Made by a program: the position numbers and the translations under genes. Shown piece by piece: positions 61,721 through 64,000 of a stretch of 64,000 nt of DNA. The DNA lies in NCBI RefSeq assembly GCF_019357495.1, contig NZ_CP079110.1, positions 248,001 to 312,000 on the forward strand. The letters are read 5' to 3'. The notes under the pieces are model-generated. The model was not told the DNA's origin and did no database searches. It saw only the letters and a program-made list of their open reading frames with translations. The DNA is from Nosocomiicoccus ampullae. Lineage in GTDB: Bacteria > Bacillota > Bacilli > Staphylococcales > Salinicoccaceae. Every line of letters begins with the position of its first letter. The stretch's first letter is position 1.

Positions 61721-62484
61721 TATTTTGTATCTTCTTGAACACCTAAAAATTGTAATTTTTGATTGAATAAAAATGGATACGATAAAAATCCAACAAGAAT
61801 TGAAGCGAGTGCGGCTGTATTCATAATTAAAAAGAGTACGAGTAATTGGTACATCACCGCTTCAATAGGGTCGCCTCCACCAATAATTAAACCACTCATC
61901 ATACCTGGTAATTGAACGAGTCCAACAGTTTTTTGTCTTTCAATTGTTGGGATCATACTCGTTTTAATGGCTGATTTTAATGTATTGTGGACAGCTTCTT
62001 TTGGAGTACCACCAAATGATAAAATTAACTCAATCACTTCTTCATTACTGTTTAATTCGGATTTAAATCGGTCTAAAAATAGTAATGATAGTACCATACA
62101 ATTACCAATAATCATTCCTGAAATTGGGATGACATACTGTGCGTCAAATGGAATAATGTTAAATAATACGAGTGTTCCCATAGAAAAAGCTTCTATGACG
62201 ATTAGTGTCGCAATAATAATTACTGTTATATACGGGATTCCTTTTCCCTTTTTAACAATATTTTGACTCGCTGCACCGATAATTAACACAATCATTAATA
62301 ACATGAAAAGTGTGCTTTCACTATCGAATACAAATTGTAGTATGTAACCGATAATGATTAATTGAATCGTTGCGCGAATAGAAGCAATAACGATATCTTT
62401 TTCAAGTCCAAGCTTTAAAAAGAATGAGAGAACAATTGGGATAACTACAAATACCAATGCAAGTGCTAAGCTTAGAAATGACAT
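61720..62484 (-). CDS. fetB: Iron export permease FetB
   Basis: A 254-residue membrane protein of the UPF0014 family with about seven membrane segments. Conserved parts are LGLEKDIVIASIRATIQLIIIGYIL, ISGMIIGNCMVLSLLFLDRF and the coupling stretch RQKTVGLVQLPGMMSGLIIGGGDPIEAVMYQ. FetAB exports iron in E. coli and increases resistance to peroxide. fetB begins directly after the fetA stop codon on the minus strand, forming a two-gene operon. Confidence 0.88.
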   Translation of the reverse strand: MSFLSLALALVFVVIPIVLSFFLKLGLEKDIVIASIRATIQLIIIGYILQFVFDSESTLFMLLMIVLIIGAASQNIVKKGKGIPYITVIIIATLIVIEAFSMGTLVLFNIIPFDAQYVIPISGMIIGNCMVLSLLFLDRFKSELNSNEEVIELILSFGGTPKEAVHNTLKSAIKTSMIPTIERQKTVGLVQLPGMMSGLIIGGGDPIEAVMYQLLVLFLIMNTAALASILVGFLSYPFLFNQKLQFLGVQEDTK

Positions 62485-63186
62485 TTAATTTTCCCCCTCT
62501 AAAAATTTTCTTAACTCTTTACTTTTAGGGTTGTTAAGCCCATCGATATTTCCAAATTCGATTAACTCTCCATTTTGTAAATACCAAAAGTCATCTGACA
62601 CGCGTTTTGCTTGAGATAAGTCGTGCGTCACCCAGACGACAGTTAAATTAAATTCTTTTTGATTTTTTAAGATGAGTTGCTCAATTTCTCTTGCAATCTT
62701 AACATCAACGCTTGCAGTAATTTCATCAAGTAGTAAAATGTCAGGGTTATTAACAAGTGTTCTTGCGAGTGCAACACGACTTTTTTCACCACCAGATAAT
62801 TTTCTAACGGGACGGTCGATAAATTCACTCGAAATATTAACTTTTTCTAAAAAAGAAATCGCCTCATCTTTTGTAAAAGTTTCATTAAACAAATCTTTTG
62901 GGAATTTTAAATTGTCGTACACTGTACCCTCAAGCATCGGTGAAGATTGAAACGCAAACCCAATACTTCTACGAAGTTTAATGATATCGATATCTTTAAT
63001 GTCTGTTTTATCGATATAAATATCACCAGAACTCGGTGATAGTAGCCCGTTAATATGTTTTAATGTTGTTGATTTTCCGGCGCCACTTGGTCCAATTAAA
63101 GCAGTAATGTGATTACTTTTAAATTGTCCTGAAATATTTTTCAAAATATTATTATGCGATACATTTTTAAATTCAATAGTAGACAT
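62485..63186 (-). CDS. fetA: Iron export ABC transporter ATP-binding protein FetA
   Basis: A 233-residue ABC ATPase with Walker A GPSGAGKST, signature LSGGEKSRVALARTL, Walker B ILLLDEITASVD and H-loop VTHDLSQA. The FetA/YbbL branch pairs with UPF0014 permeases. The ATG is preceded by AAAGGAG on the minus strand. It is divergent from the DUF72 gene. Its role against iron overload would balance the Fur-controlled siderophore importer at 41.5-45.3 kb; this is inferred. Confidence 0.87.
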   Translation of the reverse strand: MSTIEFKNVSHNNILKNISGQFKSNHITALIGPSGAGKSTTLKHINGLLSPSSGDIYIDKTDIKDIDIIKLRRSIGFAFQSSPMLEGTVYDNLKFPKDLFNETFTKDEAISFLEKVNISSEFIDRPVRKLSGGEKSRVALARTLVNNPDILLLDEITASVDVKIAREIEQLILKNQKEFNLTVVWVTHDLSQAKRVSDDFWYLQNGELIEFGNIDGLNNPKSKELRKFLEGEN

Positions 63187-63258
63187 TTGAATACTCCTTT
63201 ACATTCCTTCTTACTACTATACCTCAATTTGTATGGTAAAATATCTCTAGGTGATATT

Positions 63259-64000
63259 ATGATTTATGTCGGTTTAACAGGTTGGGGGGATCAATATTCT
63301 TTATACACAGATATAACGAATAGTAATCAAAAACTTGAAACATATGCTGGTTTTTTCCCGCTTGTTGAAGTAGATTCTACATATTATGCGGTATTACAAC
63401 AATCGACGATTGAAAAATGGTGTAACGAGACACCAGATAATTTTAAATTTATCGTCAAAACACATCAGTTTATGACAGGTCATGGTGATTTTAGAACGTC
63501 TTTTAATAATATTCAAGAACTTTTTGAGGCGTATAAGCATATGTTAGAACCGATGGTTAAAAGAGGCAAGTTAGCATATATATTAATGCAGTTTCCACCT
63601 TGGTATGATTGTAATGAGAAAAATATTAATTATATTAGACTCGCTAAACAAATGCTTTCCCCTTTAAAGGTGGCGATAGAATTTCGCCACGAATCTTGGT
63701 ACAAAGGTGAAAATAAAGAACGTACACTCCAATTTTTACATGATCAAAATCTAATTCATACAATTGTTGACGAGCCTCAAGTTGGTGAAGGTACAGTACC
63801 TTTTGTCAACCGTGTAACAGATGATAATGGGTTCATAAGACTTCATGGTAGAAATAACCATGGTTGGTTACAAATGAACCGAACAAGAGAAGAGTGGCGT
63901 AACGTTCGTTATTTATATGACTATAATCAACAAGAACTTGAAGCGTTAAGGAAAAGTATAGAGATTTTATCATTTAAAACAAATGATATTTATATTATTT
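63259..64000 (+). CDS. DUF72 family protein (partial, runs off the window)
   Basis: An open frame from ATG 63259 to the window end, 247 codons without a stop; the 3' end is outside. DUF72 (YecE/YunF) features are present: N-terminal YVGLTGWGDQYSLY, VEVDSTYY, FKFIVKTHQFMTGH, LMQFPP, AIEFRHESWY and FIRLHGRNNHGW. The family adopts a TIM-barrel fold related to xylose isomerase-like proteins and its function is unknown. AGGTGAT precedes the start, and TAAAAT with a TGG in front (63234-63242) is a plausible extended -10. Confidence 0.88.
   Translation, partial: MIYVGLTGWGDQYSLYTDITNSNQKLETYAGFFPLVEVDSTYYAVLQQSTIEKWCNETPDNFKFIVKTHQFMTGHGDFRTSFNNIQELFEAYKHMLEPMVKRGKLAYILMQFPPWYDCNEKNINYIRLAKQMLSPLKVAIEFRHESWYKGENKERTLQFLHDQNLIHTIVDEPQVGEGTVPFVNRVTDDNGFIRLHGRNNHGWLQMNRTREEWRNVRYLYDYNQQELEALRKSIEILSFKTNDIYII

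Overview
The window is AT-rich DNA from a low-GC Gram-positive bacterium. Gene content and order point to the family Staphylococcaceae: prfB, a LysM/CHAP gene, csbA-uvrB-uvrA, hprK-lgt-acyltransferase-TPR-trxB, rapZ-glmR-whiA, clpP beside a tRNA-Arg, pgk-tpiA-gpmI-eno-secG-est-rnr-smpB-ssrA, gcvH, metNIQ and sufCDSUB. Two lipoprotein c-type cytochromes next to prfB argue for a relative outside the classical staphylococci (Macrococcus, Jeotgalicoccus, Salinicoccus or Nosocomiicoccus type). The genus is an inference.

Layout. 0-4.4 kb: end of prfB, two cytochrome c lipoproteins, a LysM-CHAP wall hydrolase with a WalR-type box, a membrane thioredoxin, an HD hydrolase and csbA. 4.4-18.1 kb: nucleotide excision repair, carbon-catabolite kinase HprK, lipoprotein maturation (lgt), thioredoxin reductase and the rapZ-glmR-whiA trio. 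18.2-20.4 kb: secreted alkaline phosphatase, clpP with a perfect CtsR operator, and tRNA-Arg(CCG). 20.5-24.9 kb: a complete poly-gamma-glutamate capsule operon (pgsB, pgsC, a capA-like gene, a 45-codon capE-like gene, capD). 25-29.4 kb: a DUF2207 protein, an LCP ligase, a split ThrE-type exporter and a glutaredoxin-like protein. 29.4-38.6 kb: lower glycolysis without the usual cggR-gapA, then secG, est, rnr, smpB and tmRNA. 38.6-45.3 kb: accessory genes and a Fur-controlled siderophore importer divergent from a ferredoxin-NADP reductase-like enzyme. 45.4-51.5 kb: cold-shock protein, aroD, gcvH and a SAM-riboswitch-controlled methionine importer. 51.5-52.3 kb: a non-coding array of nine 52-bp palindromic units. 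52.3-57.5 kb: the suf Fe-S operon. 57.6-64 kb: pcp, a second palindromic array, a DMT exporter, an acyltransferase, a thioredoxin-like protein, fetAB and the start of a DUF72 gene.

The most unusual signals are: (1) the 52-bp array at 51558-52025 and a weaker array with similar architecture at 58776-58945; (2) near-identical promoter architecture of the capsule operon and the alkaline phosphatase gene, with TTTACA-like repeats on an 11-bp register and the same 9-nt distance to an extended -10, suggesting phosphate-starvation (PhoP) control of the capsule; (3) a CapA-like protein that has lost the family's metal-site motifs; (4) a cre-like site on the pgk promoter in a locus lacking cggR-gapA. 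All functional statements are read from sequence only; no database search was run.
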